DNA from: Streptomyces sp. TBY4
GTDB taxonomy: Bacteria; Actinomycetota; Actinomycetes; Streptomycetales; Streptomycetaceae
NCBI RefSeq assembly: GCF_024213195.1
Contig: NZ_JANAVF010000004.1
Location: 124,001 to 188,000 of the forward strand
DNA: 64,000 bases
Direction: 5' to 3'
Shown here: in pieces, positions 42,828 through 51,887 of the stretch
Layout of the letters: each line of letters starts with the position of its first letter
Position numbering within the stretch: position 1 is the stretch's first letter
The notes under the pieces: generated by a model
The model's database searches: none
Seen by the model: only the letters and a program-made list of their open reading frames with translations
Told to the model about the DNA's origin: nothing
Made by a program: the position numbers and the translations under genes

Positions 42828-42841
42828 CCTACGCGCGTAGA
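42828..42841. promoter_or_regulatory. nucleoside-regulon palindrome F (deoD-pmmB)
   Basis: On the deoD strand the site reads TCTACGCGCGTAGG, identical to the add site, and ends 24 nt before the deoD GTG. Confidence 0.78.
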
Positions 42842-42939
42842 TGGCACCGCTCACGGTATTCGGATCGTTGCTTTGTCGTTTCCGACCAAATGTCCCGGGC
42901 GGTGTGGGCGGGGGTCGGTGGGCTCCTGCGGCGCCGTTG

Positions 42940-42992
42940 CCGGGGGCTCTGCCCCCGGGCCCCCGCGCCTCGAACGCCGGCGGGGCTGGATC
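42940..42992. repeat. Streptomyces GC-rich intergenic repeat
   Basis: A CCGGGGGC-TCT-GCCCCCGG hairpin is followed by CGCCGGCGGGGCTGGA (42975-42990). The same 16-mer recurs at 46241-46256 and 58799-58814. It lies between the deoD promoter and the gamma-glutamylcyclotransferase gene. Confidence 0.65.
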
Positions 42993-43018
42993 TGGCCGGC
43001 GGGCCGGATCTGCCGGAT

Positions 43019-43456
43019 TCAGCAGGGGCGCTTGCGGAGTTCCATCACGTAGTCGTGCGGGGCGCCCGCGGATTCGGCGGCGTCGGCGAGTTCGCCCAGG
43101 TAGCGGGCCGAGGGCAGGCCGCCCTCGTAGCCGTTGAGGACGTACACCCAGGCCGCCTCCTCGCCGTCCAGGGTGTGCACGCGCACCCGCAGGCGGCGGT
43201 AGATGTCGAGCCCGACGCCCTCCCACCGGTCCATGGAGTCCTCGTCGAGCGGGGCCACGTCGTACAGCGCGACGAAGACCTGGTGGCGCGGCGCTTCGAC
43301 GATCGTCGCCAGCGCGCCCTCCCAGCCCATCTGCTCGCCGCCGAAGGTCAGCCGCCAGTCGTTGATCCAGCCCGTGCCGCGCAGCGGCGAATGCGGAGCG
43401 CGGCGCGTCATCAGCCGCGGGTCGAGGTTGCCGGCGTACGCGGCGTAGAGCGACAT
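43019..43456 (-). CDS. gamma-glutamylcyclotransferase family protein
   Basis: 145 residues with the GGCT/AIG2 fold. [18 protein letters not shown] is the N-terminal YGSN-type loop, [12 protein letters not shown] and [20 protein letters not shown] form core strands, [10 protein letters not shown] supplies the likely catalytic Glu, and [19 protein letters not shown] is the late conserved segment. Family enzymes release 5-oxoproline from gamma-glutamyl compounds, but the substrate here is unknown. ATG 43456 gives the canonical [10 protein letters not shown] start. Flanked by lpdA (divergent) and deoD, with no sign of co-regulation. Confidence 0.85.
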   Translation of the reverse strand: MSLYAAYAGNLDPRLMTRRAPHSPLRGTGWINDWRLTFGGEQMGWEGALATIVEAPRHQVFVALYDVAPLDEDSMDRWEGVGLDIYRRLRVRVHTLDGEEAAWVYVLNGYEGGLPSARYLGELADAAESAGAPHDYVMELRKRPC

Positions 43457-43654
43457 GTGGTCGAGGGTACGGGAGGGGCGGCCCCGGCTGCGCTCCCGGC
43501 CGTCCGTGCGGCCCGCGTCCCGGATGGTGGGACCGGGCGTGAAGCACCTTGATGCGTGCGGGACAATGACGTACGGAATGCATCCCCCGGGGAGACCCCC
43601 CGGAAGCCCCGGCCGGGGCGGCAGCCGGCCGGGTAGACGTGAGGCGGAGTTTTC

Positions 43655-45094
43655 GTGACCCGGATCGTGATCATCGGCGGCGGACCCGGCGGGTATGAGG
43701 CGGCCCTCGTGGGGGCCCAGCTCGGCGCGGAGGTGACCGTCGTGGACTGCGACGGTCTGGGCGGCGCGTCGGTGCTCACCGACTGCGTGCCCTCCAAGAC
43801 TCTCATCGCGACCGCCGAGGTCATGACGACCTTCGACTCGTCGTACGAGGAGCTCGGCATCGTCGTCGCGGACGACACCCCGCACATCGAGCAGGCCGCG
43901 CGCGTCGTCGGCGTGGACCTCGGCAAGGTGAACCGGCGCGTCAAGCGCCTGGCGCTCGCCCAGTCCCACGACATCACCGCCTCCGTCACCCGGGCCGGCG
44001 CCCGGGTCGTACGGGGCCGCGCCAAGCTCGGCGGCCCGCAGGGCATCGACGGCACGCGGGACGTCATCGTCACCGCCGCCGACGGCTCCGAGACGATCCT
44101 CACCGCCGACGCGGTGCTCATCGCGACCGGCGGTCACCCCCGCGAGATCCCCGACGCGATGCCCGACGGCGAGCGGATCCTGAACTGGACCCAGGTCTAC
44201 GACCTGGAGGAGCTCCCGGAGGAGCTCATCGTGGTCGGCTCCGGCGTGACCGGCGCCGAGTTCGCCGGCGCGTACCAGGCCCTCGGCTCGCGGGTGACCC
44301 TCGTGTCCTCCCGCGACCGCGTGCTCCCGGGCGAGGACCCGGACGCCGCCGCGGTGCTGGAGGACGTCTTCCGGCGCCGCGGCATGAACGTCATCGGCCG
44401 CTCCCGCGCCGAGTCCGCCAAGCGGGTGGGCGACCGGGTCGAGGTCACCCTCTCCGACGGCCGCGTCATCACCGGCACGCACTGCCTGATGGCGGTCGGC
44501 GCGATCCCGAACACGGCGAACATGAACCTGGAGGAGTCCGGGGTCAAGCTCAAGGAGTCCGGGCACATCTGGACCGACAAGGTCTCCCGGACCTCCTCGC
44601 CCGGCGTGTACGCGGCCGGCGACGTGACCGGGATCTTCGCGCTGGCCTCGGTGGCCGCCATGCAGGGGCGCATCGCGATGTACCACTTCCTCGGCGACGC
44701 GGTGGCTCCGCTGAACCTGAAGACGGTCTCCTCGAACGTCTTCACCGACCCCGAGATCGCCACCGTCGGCTACACCCAGGCCGACGTGGACGCCGGCAAG
44801 ATCGACGCCCGGGTCGTGAAGCTCCCGCTGCTGCGCAACCCCCGCGCCAAGATGCAGGGCATCCGGGACGGCTTCGTGAAGCTGTTCTGCCGTCCGGGCA
44901 CCGGGATCGTCGTGGGCGGTGTGGTCGTCTCCCCGCGCGCGAGCGAGCTCATCCACCCGATCTCGATCGCCGTGGACAACAACCTGACGGTCGAGCAGAT
45001 CGCAAACGCGTTCACCGTGTACCCCTCGCTGTCCGGTTCGATCGCCGAGGTCGCCCGCCAGCTGCACACGCGCAAGGCCTCCGGCGAGGCATAG
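43655..45094 (+). CDS. lpdA: LpdA-like flavoprotein, NAD(P)H-quinone reductase type
   Basis: 479-residue FAD-dependent pyridine-nucleotide oxidoreductase. [20 protein letters not shown] binds [23 protein letters not shown] binds NAD(P)H, and [20 protein letters not shown] is the second FAD motif. The redox disulfide is incomplete: at [13 protein letters not shown] the first Cys is Ser39, leaving Cys44 alone. It therefore cannot work as dihydrolipoamide dehydrogenase. The same change characterises mycobacterial LpdA (Rv3303c type), a quinone reductase, also encoded near deoD and pmmB. GTG 43655. A hairpin terminator follows. Confidence 0.88.
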   Translation: MTRIVIIGGGPGGYEAALVGAQLGAEVTVVDCDGLGGASVLTDCVPSKTLIATAEVMTTFDSSYEELGIVVADDTPHIEQAARVVGVDLGKVNRRVKRLALAQSHDITASVTRAGARVVRGRAKLGGPQGIDGTRDVIVTAADGSETILTADAVLIATGGHPREIPDAMPDGERILNWTQVYDLEELPEELIVVGSGVTGAEFAGAYQALGSRVTLVSSRDRVLPGEDPDAAAVLEDVFRRRGMNVIGRSRAESAKRVGDRVEVTLSDGRVITGTHCLMAVGAIPNTANMNLEESGVKLKESGHIWTDKVSRTSSPGVYAAGDVTGIFALASVAAMQGRIAMYHFLGDAVAPLNLKTVSSNVFTDPEIATVGYTQADVDAGKIDARVVKLPLLRNPRAKMQGIRDGFVKLFCRPGTGIVVGGVVVSPRASELIHPISIAVDNNLTVEQIANAFTVYPSLSGSIAEVARQLHTRKASGEA

Positions 45095-45135
45095 GCGTCG
45101 ATAACGACCCTGGTGCGCAAGGGTTTTGGAGTGGA

Positions 45136-45176
45136 CGGTCGGCCCGTCGCGGAGCAGGTGCGCGGCGGGCCGACCG
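45136..45176 (+). terminator. terminator after lpdA
   Basis: CGGTCGGCCCG pairs perfectly with CGGGCCGACCG (11 bp) over a 19-nt loop that can itself pair through CGCG, about 40 nt after the stop. Confidence 0.72.
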
Positions 45177-45269
45177 CGTATACCACTAACTGCCCCACGG
45201 TATGGACAACTTCGGAATTCCGGCGCAAGGAGCTGAAAGCAGACGGTCACCCGGGTTACTGTCAGTTTC

Positions 45270-46226
45270 GTGTTCGCTGCAGAACGTCGCCAATTGATCC
45301 TCGAAATGGTGCGGGCCAACGGAGCGGTATCGCTCCGGGAGCTCGCCCGCGTCGTCCAGACCTCCGAAGTGACCGTACGGCGGGACGTGCGGGCACTGGA
45401 GGCAGAAGGACTCCTCGACCGCCGGCACGGCGGTGCGGTACTGCCGGGCGGTTTCACGCGTGAATCCGGCTTTCCGCAAAAGTCCCATCTCGCGACGGCG
45501 GAGAAGACCGCCATCGCCGATGTCGCGGCCGGACTCGTCGAAGAAGGCGAGGCCGTGGTCGTCGGCGCCGGCACCACCACCCAGGAGCTGGCCCGCCGGC
45601 TCGCACGGGTGCCGGGACTCACCGTCGTCACCAATTCCCTGCTCGTCGCACAGGCGCTGGCCCATGCGAACCGGGTGGAGGTGGTGATGACGGGCGGAAC
45701 CCTGCGCGGCTCCAACTACGCGCTGGTCGGCAGCGGTGCCGAGCAGTCCCTCCAGGGGCTGCGGGTCTCGCGGGCCTTCCTCTCCGGCAGCGGTCTCACC
45801 GCGGAGCGCGGGCTGTCCACCTCCAACATGCTCTCCGCGAGCGTGGACCGGGCGCTGGTGCAGGCCGCGGCGGAGGTGGTGGTCCTGGCCGACCACACGA
45901 AGCTCGGGACGGACACCATGTTCCAGACCGTGCCGACCGATGTGATCACCCGACTGGTGACGGACGAGCCGCCGCCGCACGACGACCGGGCCGGTACGGA
46001 GTTGCAGGCGCTGGCGGACCAGGGCGTGCAGATCACTGTGGCCGGGGGATCCGCCTCCGGCGGCGCCTCTGGCGAGGGGATGGCCGGGCGTCGCCCGCGC
46101 CGGGAGTCACCCTTGCCGGTGCAGCGCCGGGGCGGCCCGACGGCGCAGCTGCGTAGCGCGGGACCGCCGCCGTTGCACGAGCAGCAGGCGGAGCGGGCGC
46201 GGGTCGCGGACATGCGGCGCCGCTGA
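45270..46226 (+). CDS. DeoR family transcriptional regulator
   Basis: 318 residues. The DeoR helix-turn-helix at the N-terminus reads ERRQLILEMVRANGAVSLRE, LARVVQTSEVTVRRDVRALE and LLDRRHGGAVLPGG. The DeoRC sensor domain follows: AVVVGAGTTTQELARRLA, LTVVTNSLLVAQALAH, VVMTGGTLRGSNYALVGSGA and VLADHTKLGTDTMFQTVP. Such regulators usually bind a sugar phosphate. The family normally ends near residue 255; here about 60 Arg/Pro/Gly-rich residues are added. Proximity to deoD makes it a candidate regulator of the nucleoside palindromes, but its own promoter lacks the site. S. avermitilis SdrA is a DeoR-family developmental regulator; whether this is its orthologue was not checked. GTG 45270 is the natural start. 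Confidence 0.9.
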   Translation: MFAAERRQLILEMVRANGAVSLRELARVVQTSEVTVRRDVRALEAEGLLDRRHGGAVLPGGFTRESGFPQKSHLATAEKTAIADVAAGLVEEGEAVVVGAGTTTQELARRLARVPGLTVVTNSLLVAQALAHANRVEVVMTGGTLRGSNYALVGSGAEQSLQGLRVSRAFLSGSGLTAERGLSTSNMLSASVDRALVQAAAEVVVLADHTKLGTDTMFQTVPTDVITRLVTDEPPPHDDRAGTELQALADQGVQITVAGGSASGGASGEGMAGRRPRRESPLPVQRRGGPTAQLRSAGPPPLHEQQAERARVADMRRR

Positions 46227-46233
46227 AAGATCG

Positions 46234-46283
46234 CCTCAAACGCCGGCGGGGCTGGATGAATCCAGCCCCGCCGGTGCTTGAGG
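46234..46283. terminator. bidirectional terminator of the intergenic repeat family
   Basis: CCGGCGGGGCTGGAT pairs perfectly with ATCCAGCCCCGCCGG over a GA loop, extended by CCTCAA/TTGAGG. It lies between the convergent DeoR and accA genes and contains the 16-mer shared with 42975 and 58799. Confidence 0.88.
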
Positions 46284-46326
46284 AGCGGGGTCCGGGGCCG
46301 GGGCCCCGGACGCCCGGTTGGGGACG

Positions 46327-48081
46327 TCAGTCCTTGATTTCGCAGATCGCCGCGCCCGAGGTGATCGACGCTCCGACCTCCGCCGCGAGGCCCACGATCG
46401 TGCCCGAACGGTGCGCGTTCAGCGGCTGTTCCATCTTCATGGCCTCGAGGACGACGATCAGGTCGCCCTCGTTGACCTGCTGGCCCTCCTCGACCGCGAC
46501 CTTCACGATCGTGCCCTGCATGGGCGAGGCCAGGGTGTCGCCGGAGGCGGCAGGGCCGGACTTCTTGGCCGCGCGGCGCTTGGGCTTCGCGCCGCCCGCG
46601 GCCGCGGTACGGGCCAGGGTCATGCCCAGCGAGGACGGCAGGGAGACCTCGAGCCGCTTGCCGCCGACCTCGACGACCACGGTCTCGCGGCCCGGCTCGT
46701 CCTCGGAGTCCTCCGCCGCGGGAACCGCGAACGCCGGGATCTCGTTGACGAACTCGGTCTCGATCCAGCGGGTGTGGATCGTGAACGGGTCGGAGGTGAA
46801 GGCCGGGTCGACGACGACCGCGCGGTGGAACGGGATGGCCGTGGCCATGCCCTCGACGTTGAACTCCGCCAGCGCGCGGGCGGCGCGCTGCAGCGCCTGC
46901 TCGCGGGTGGCACCCGTGACGATGAGCTTGGCGAGCAGGGAGTCCCACGCCGGGCCGATGACCGAGCCGGACTCGACGCCCGCGTCGAGGCGGACGCCCG
47001 GACCGGTGGGCGGGTCGAACTTGGTGACGGTGCCCGGAGCCGGCAGGAAGCCGCGGCCCGGGTCCTCGCCGTTGATGCGGAACTCGAAGGAGTGGCCGCG
47101 CAGGACCGGGTCCCCGTAGCCGAGCTCCTCGCCGTCGGCGATGCGGAACATCTCGCGGACCAGGTCGAGGCCGGTGACCTCTTCCGTGACCGGGTGCTCG
47201 ACCTGGAGACGGGTGTTGACCTCCAGGAAGGAGATCAGGCCGTCGGCGGAGACCAGGAACTCGACGGTGCCGGCGCCGACGTAGCCGGCTTCCTTCAGGA
47301 TCGCCTTCGACGCCGCGTACAGCTCGGCGTTCTGGGCCTCCGTCAGGAACGGCGCCGGGGCCTCCTCCACCAGCTTCTGGTGGCGGCGCTGCAGCGAGCA
47401 GTCACGGGTGGAGACGACGACCACGTTGCCGTGGGAGTCGGCCAGGCACTGGGTCTCCACGTGCCGCGGCTTGTCGAGGTACTGCTCGACGAAGCACTCG
47501 CCGCGGCCGAAGGCGGCGACGGCCTCGCGGACGGCGGAGTCGTAGAGCTCCGGCACCTCTTCGAGGGTGCGGGCGACCTTCAGGCCGCGACCGCCACCGC
47601 CGAAGGCGGCCTTGATCGCGATGGGCAGGCCGTGCTCCTTGGCGAAGGCGACGACCTCGTCCGAGCCCGAGACCGGGTCGGGCGTGCCGGCCACCAGCGG
47701 CGCGCCGGCGCGCAGCGCGATGTGGCGGGCGGCGACCTTGTCACCCAGGTCGCGGATGGCCTGCGGCGGCGGGCCGATCCAGATCAGGCCCGCGTCGATG
47801 ACGGCCTGCGCGAATTCGGCGTTCTCGGAGAGGAAGCCGTATCCGGGATGGATGGCGTCCGCACCGGAGTCGGCTGCGGCCTGCAGGATCTTGGAGATGT
47901 CCAAGTAGCTGGCGGCCGGGGTGTCACCGCCCAACGCGAACGCTTCGTCGGCCGCGCGGACGTGCAGAGCGTCCCGGTCCGGGTCGGCGTAGACGGCTAC
48001 GCTCGCGATCCCGGCATCCCGGCAGGCCCGAGCAACGCGGACTGCGATTTCGCCACGGTTGGCGATGAGCACCTTGCGCAC
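46327..48081 (-). CDS. accA2: acyl-CoA carboxylase alpha subunit (biotin carboxylase + BCCP)
   Basis: 584 residues combining biotin carboxylase and biotin carrier protein. [20 protein letters not shown] opens the fold; the ATP-grasp part has [16 protein letters not shown] and [17 protein letters not shown], followed by [20 protein letters not shown] with catalytic Glu, Asn and Arg. A linker domain follows, then the C-terminal biotinyl domain with EAMKMEQPL. It carboxylates its biotin and passes CO2 to a beta subunit such as PccB nearby, giving methylmalonyl-CoA or malonyl-CoA. Actinobacteria share this alpha subunit among several beta partners. ATG 48081. BirA, encoded 5 kb away, should attach the biotin. 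Confidence 0.93.
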   Translation of the reverse strand: MRKVLIANRGEIAVRVARACRDAGIASVAVYADPDRDALHVRAADEAFALGGDTPAASYLDISKILQAAADSGADAIHPGYGFLSENAEFAQAVIDAGLIWIGPPPQAIRDLGDKVAARHIALRAGAPLVAGTPDPVSGSDEVVAFAKEHGLPIAIKAAFGGGGRGLKVARTLEEVPELYDSAVREAVAAFGRGECFVEQYLDKPRHVETQCLADSHGNVVVVSTRDCSLQRRHQKLVEEAPAPFLTEAQNAELYAASKAILKEAGYVGAGTVEFLVSADGLISFLEVNTRLQVEHPVTEEVTGLDLVREMFRIADGEELGYGDPVLRGHSFEFRINGEDPGRGFLPAPGTVTKFDPPTGPGVRLDAGVESGSVIGPAWDSLLAKLIVTGATREQALQRAARALAEFNVEGMATAIPFHRAVVVDPAFTSDPFTIHTRWIETEFVNEIPAFAVPAAEDSEDEPGRETVVVEVGGKRLEVSLPSSLGMTLARTAAAGGAKPKRRAAKKSGPAASGDTLASPMQGTIVKVAVEEGQQVNEGDLIVVLEAMKMEQPLNAHRSGTIVGLAAEVGASITSGAAICEIKD

Positions 48082-48459
48082 GATGGCTCCCTCCTTGAAA
48101 CAAGCTGAGTTTAGGGACAGCCCACACGGCCTTTCGACCCTTCCCCGGTGGTGACCTTGCCCACACGGACTGTGATCCGAGTGGACCCCGAGTCGATAAA
48201 ACCCTTGTGGCGCCCCATGTCAGGGGGATCCCCGACTGCACAGTAACCCTGCCGTGTGTCCGGGGTCTCTGTTCCCCGGGTCAGCGGCCCAGGGTGATTC
48301 TTTGTCGAATCCCTACGAACGGCCCATGCATTCCTTGCCCGGGCGTGTTGTCGGCACCGGCGGGTCGCCGCACGGCAGCCCGACCGTAACGAAGCGGCCC
48401 CGGCCCCTTGTACCGAGGTTTACCCGTTAGTAGCCTCCAGGCGTCGAACGGGCTTGTGC
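48082..48459. other. promoter region between accA2 and membrane protein gene
   Basis: About 380 bp between divergent starts. It holds the accA2 Shine-Dalgarno (GGAGGGAGCC, minus strand) next to 48081 and short GC-rich inverted repeats. I saw no ORF, riboswitch or recognised operator. Confidence 0.5.
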
Positions 48460-49071
48460 ATGCGGGGTGGGGGCGTCGTGGCTGGTGTGGGTGGCGTGGG
48501 TGGCATGGTGCTGCGGAGATCCGTGGCCGGAGCGACCGCGGTCGTACTCGTCGTGGAGGCGGCGGTGCTCGGCTTCGTCCACCTCGTCCTGGGCCGGACC
48601 ACCGAGAACCAGTCGATGTCCATCGCGGGCGCCGATCCGGATGTCATGTCCAAGGCAACTTACGGGCTGGGCGCCGGCATGGCCGTGTTCCTGCTCGCCT
48701 GTGCGGTGTTCCTGCTCCTCGCCGCGGCCCGCGACCGGGCCCCGGGCTCCTTCGCGCGCGTGCTCCTGATCAGCGCAGCCATCACCCACGGAGTGCTCGG
48801 CGCCCTCGTCGTCGGCCTCGTGGGCTGGAGCGCCTTCGCGGTGATGATGCTGATCCTCTGCCTGCTGGTGCTGAGCCTGACGCTCTACGCGGCCAAGGGC
48901 GCGGGCGGGGCCGGAGACGGCTCCAGCGGCCCCCTGGACGGCTTCGGAGGCCCGGAGGGCCCGGGCGGCCCCGACGGGCGCCCCGAGGTCAGGGATACGC
49001 CGCCGGGCCACCCGCTCGCGGACTTCGGGGACTTCGGCAGGCTCGGGGACGTCAAGCCCACAAGTCCGTGA
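48460..49071 (+). CDS. four-helix integral membrane protein
   Basis: About 203 residues. Four hydrophobic helices occur: [60 protein letters not shown] and [20 protein letters not shown]. Between helices 1 and 2 lies a polar loop [15 protein letters not shown]. The C-terminal 55 residues are Gly/Pro/Asp-rich and probably cytosolic. I do not recognise a named family. Starts at ATG 48460, GTG 48478 or ATG 48505 are possible. Its end overlaps the end of maf by 20 nt in convergent orientation. Confidence 0.72.
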   Translation: MRGGGVVAGVGGVGGMVLRRSVAGATAVVLVVEAAVLGFVHLVLGRTTENQSMSIAGADPDVMSKATYGLGAGMAVFLLACAVFLLLAAARDRAPGSFARVLLISAAITHGVLGALVVGLVGWSAFAVMMLILCLLVLSLTLYAAKGAGGAGDGSSGPLDGFGGPEGPGGPDGRPEVRDTPPGHPLADFGDFGRLGDVKPTSP

Positions 49072-49660
49072 TGGACACGCCCAGTTCGGCCAGCAGCGAG
49101 CGCAGCAGCGGCATGGAGATCCCGATCACATTGCCGTGATCCCCGTCGATCCCCTCGATGAACGGGGCCGACAGCCCGTCCAGGGTGAACGCCCCCGCCA
49201 CGTGCAGCGGTTCACCGCTCGCCACGTACGCCGCCACCTCCGCGTCCGACGGCTCGCCGAAGCGGACCGTCGTCGAGGCAGTGGCCGAAACCTGACGTCC
49301 GCTCGCCGTGTCGATCACGCAGTGCCCGGTGCGCAGCACCCCGGCGCGCCCGCGCATCGACTTCCAGCGGGCCGTGGCCTCATCGGCGTCCGCCGGCTTG
49401 CCCAGCGCCTCGCCGTCCAGCTCCAGCACGGAGTCGCAGCCGATCACCAGGGCGCCCGCGGCCTCGTCCAGGGCCGCCACGACGGCCGCCTTCGCCTCGG
49501 CCAGGGCGAGCGCCAGCTCGGCGGGGGAGTCGGCGGTGAGGGCGTCCTCGTCGAACCCGCTCACGATCACGTGCGGGGAGAGCCCGGCCTGCCGCAGCAG
49601 GTTGAGCCGGGCGGGCGAAGCGGAGGCGAGGACGAGGGCGTGGCGGGGGGCAGCAGTCAT
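49052..49660 (-). CDS. maf: Maf-type nucleotide pyrophosphatase
   Basis: About 202 residues. Maf proteins hydrolyse (modified) dTTP, UTP or CTP to the monophosphate and are linked to house-cleaning and septum control. [18 protein letters not shown] is the nucleotide-binding loop. [20 protein letters not shown] contains the catalytic Asp, [17 protein letters not shown] is the specificity segment, and [14 protein letters not shown] with [14 protein letters not shown] closes the site. ATG 49660 is preferred, with ATG 49669 three codons earlier. Follows the acyl-CoA carboxylase genes on the same strand, a neighbourhood conserved in mycobacteria. Confidence 0.9.
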   Translation of the reverse strand: MTAAPRHALVLASASPARLNLLRQAGLSPHVIVSGFDEDALTADSPAELALALAEAKAAVVAALDEAAGALVIGCDSVLELDGEALGKPADADEATARWKSMRGRAGVLRTGHCVIDTASGRQVSATASTTVRFGEPSDAEVAAYVASGEPLHVAGAFTLDGLSAPFIEGIDGDHGNVIGISMPLLRSLLAELGVSITDLWA

Positions 49661-49708
49661 GCCCGCCATCGTAGGGGCGCCGGGCCGGGCCCCGGAGGGC
49701 CCGTGGGG

Positions 49709-49843
49709 CTAGAAACCGCCCACGCCCAGCACGTACACGACGACGACCATCGCGATGACGACGACCACCGTCATCCGCCGGACCATCGCCGCGGCGTCGC
49801 GCATGTCCTTCGGCGGCTCGTTCTTCGGGTCTGACCAGAGCAT
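49709..49843 (-). CDS. 44-residue membrane microprotein (MmpB-like)
   Basis: Begins LWSDPKNEPPKDMRDAAAMV, then RRM and one hydrophobic helix VVVVIAMVVVVYVLGVGG at the C-terminus. The charged N-terminal half should stay in the cytosol. Similar small proteins are annotated in Streptomyces as morphogenic membrane protein MmpB; I recall this family but cannot verify it. ATG 49843 is 98 nt beyond the pccE stop, past a strong hairpin, so it may have its own promoter or depend on read-through. Confidence 0.72.
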   Translation of the reverse strand: MLWSDPKNEPPKDMRDAAAMVRRMTVVVVIAMVVVVYVLGVGGF

Positions 49844-49869
49844 GCTCCGATCCTGGCCCGGGCACACGC

Positions 49870-49901
49870 GTGGCGCCTGAGTACGGGTACTCAAGCGCCA
49901 C
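49870..49901 (-). terminator. hairpin between pccE and the microprotein gene
   Basis: GTGGCGC/GCGCCAC and TGAGTAC/GTACTCA stack into a 14-bp stem with one mismatch and a 2-nt loop. Confidence 0.75.
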
Positions 49902-49941
49902 GGGTGGTTCACGCCGACTTCATCCGGGGGCCGGTACGGGC

Positions 49942-50151
49942 CTAAGCGGGCCAGTACGTACGCCCCCACGCGCCCGGACCGGGGCGCGGCAGGGTCCGCC
50001 GGGCCACCCGGCCCGGCGCCGCCCACGCGTCGGTCACCCGCTCCGCGCCCGGCGGCACCGACGCGAGGGCCGCCGCGCGCGCTCGGACCACCGCCAGTGC
50101 GGCGGCCAGCTCCTCCGGGGTCGGGTTCCCCTTGACGACCTTGATCACCAC
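49942..50151 (-). CDS. pccE: acyl-CoA carboxylase epsilon subunit
   Basis: 69 residues. IKVVKGNPTPEELAAALAVV with following ARAAAL is the epsilon-subunit helix, and the C-terminus WGRTYWPA is the typical end of PccE/AccE5-type subunits, which join the alpha and beta subunits and stimulate activity. Lies 22 bp after pccB in the same operon. ATG 50151. Confidence 0.9.
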   Translation of the reverse strand: MVIKVVKGNPTPEELAAALAVVRARAAALASVPPGAERVTDAWAAPGRVARRTLPRPGPGAWGRTYWPA

Positions 50152-50173
50152 TGCGAGCTCCTCGTACCGGCTG

Positions 50174-51769
50174 TTAGAGGGGGATGTTGCCGTGCTTCTT
50201 CGGGGGCAGCGACTCCCGCTTGGTGCGCAGCTGCCGCAGCCCCTTCACCACGTGCGCCCGGGTCTCGGACGGCATGGTCACCGCGTCGATGTAACCGCGC
50301 TCGGCGGCCGTGTACGGGTTCAGCAGCGCGTCCTCGTACTCGGTGATGAGCCGCGCCCGGGTCTCGTCGGCGGTACCGGCCTCCTCCGCTTCGGCGATGG
50401 CGCGGCGGTGCAGGATGTTGACCGCGCCCTGCGCGCCCATGACGGCGATCTGCGCCGTCGGCCAGGCGAGGTTGAGGTCGGCGCCCAGGTGCTTGGAGCC
50501 CATCACGTCGTAGGCGCCGCCGAAGGCCTTGCGGGTGATGACGGTGATCAGGGGGACGGTGGCCTCGGCGTACGCGTAGATGAGCTTGGCTCCGCGCCGG
50601 ATGATTCCGTTGTACTCCTGGTCGGTGCCCGGCAGGAAGCCCGGGACGTCGACGAAGGTCAGCACCGGGATGTTGAAGGCGTCGCAGGTCCGCACGAACC
50701 GGGCCGCCTTCTCGGAGGCGTCGATGTCCAGGCAGCCCGCGAACTGCATCGGCTGGTTGGCGACGACCCCGACCGGGTGGCCCTCGACGCGGCCGAAACC
50801 GGTGAGGATGTTCGGCGCGAAGAGCGACTGGGTCTCCAGGAACTCCGCGTCGTCGAGTACGTGCTCGATCACCTTGTGCATGTCGTACGGCTGGTTCGCG
50901 CTGTCCGGGATCAGCACGTCGAGCTCGCGGTCGGTCTCGGAGACCTCGGTGTCGGCCTCCTCGGGGAAGGCCGGGGGCTCGGAGAGGTTGTTCGACGGGA
51001 GGTAGGACAGCAGCGACTTCACGTACTCGATGGCGTCCTTCTCGTCACCCGCCATGTGGTGCGCGACGCCGGACGTGCTGTTGTGCGTGCGCGCCCCGCC
51101 CAGCTCCTCGAAGCCGACGTCCTCGCCGGTGACGGTCTTGATGACGTCCGGGCCGGTGATGAACATGTGCGAGGTCTGGTCGACCATGACCGTGAAGTCG
51201 GTGATGGCCGGGGAGTACACGGCGCCGCCGGCGCACGGGCCGACGACCAGGCTGATCTGCGGGATCACACCGGAGGCGTGGACGTTGCGGCGGAAGATCT
51301 CGCCGTACATGCCGAGCGCGCTGACGCCCTCCTGGATGCGGGCGCCGCCGGAGTCGTTGATGCCGATCAGCGGGCAGCCGGTCTTCAGCGCGAAGTCCAT
51401 CACCTTCATGATCTTCTGGCCGTAGACCTCGCCCAGCGCCCCGCCGAAGACGGTGAAGTCCTGCGAGAACAGGGCGACGGGCCGCCCGTCGACGGTCCCG
51501 TAGCCGGTGACGACGCCGTCGCCGTACGGACGGGTCTTCTCCAGCCCGAAGTTCGTCGACCGGTGCCGGGCGAACTCGTCCAGCTCGACGAAGGACCCCT
51601 CGTCCAGCAGCAGGGCCACCCGCTCACGCGCCGTCAGCTTCCCCTTGGCGTGCTGCTTTTCCACCGCCCGCCCGGACCCGGCGTGCGTGGCTTCCTCGAC
51701 GCGGCGCTGCAGATCCGCGATCTTCCCCGCGGTGGTGTGCATGTCGATCGGCTCTGACGGTTGTGACAT
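50174..51769 (-). CDS. pccB: propionyl-CoA carboxylase beta subunit
   Basis: Carboxyltransferase subunit of 531 residues, the usual size for PccB/AccD5. It moves CO2 from biotin to propionyl-CoA, giving methylmalonyl-CoA, which the mutase at the start of the window can convert to succinyl-Co[39 protein letters not shown] (first oxyanion hole), [38 protein letters not shown] and [20 protein letters not shown] (second oxyanion hole) are all present. Asp in the segment [15 protein letters not shown] would favour propionyl-CoA over acetyl-CoA in this family, but no such Asp is evident there and I did not align it. ATG 51769. Confidence 0.94.
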   Translation of the reverse strand: MSQPSEPIDMHTTAGKIADLQRRVEEATHAGSGRAVEKQHAKGKLTARERVALLLDEGSFVELDEFARHRSTNFGLEKTRPYGDGVVTGYGTVDGRPVALFSQDFTVFGGALGEVYGQKIMKVMDFALKTGCPLIGINDSGGARIQEGVSALGMYGEIFRRNVHASGVIPQISLVVGPCAGGAVYSPAITDFTVMVDQTSHMFITGPDVIKTVTGEDVGFEELGGARTHNSTSGVAHHMAGDEKDAIEYVKSLLSYLPSNNLSEPPAFPEEADTEVSETDRELDVLIPDSANQPYDMHKVIEHVLDDAEFLETQSLFAPNILTGFGRVEGHPVGVVANQPMQFAGCLDIDASEKAARFVRTCDAFNIPVLTFVDVPGFLPGTDQEYNGIIRRGAKLIYAYAEATVPLITVITRKAFGGAYDVMGSKHLGADLNLAWPTAQIAVMGAQGAVNILHRRAIAEAEEAGTADETRARLITEYEDALLNPYTAAERGYIDAVTMPSETRAHVVKGLRQLRTKRESLPPKKHGNIPL

Positions 51770-51887
51770 CGGGGTCGCGGCTCCCTGCGTGGTGTCAACT
51801 GCCTGGTGACTTACTTGGTTCTTACTAGCTACTGGTGCGTAGCGTATCGGCGGGCATGGCGCTCGGCGGTGCGGCGTTTGACACACC

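Noticed and set aside
50571..50580. TACGCGTAGA inside pccB
   Set aside because: It is in the middle of a conserved coding region, is two bases shorter at the centre than the real sites, and is not near a promoter.
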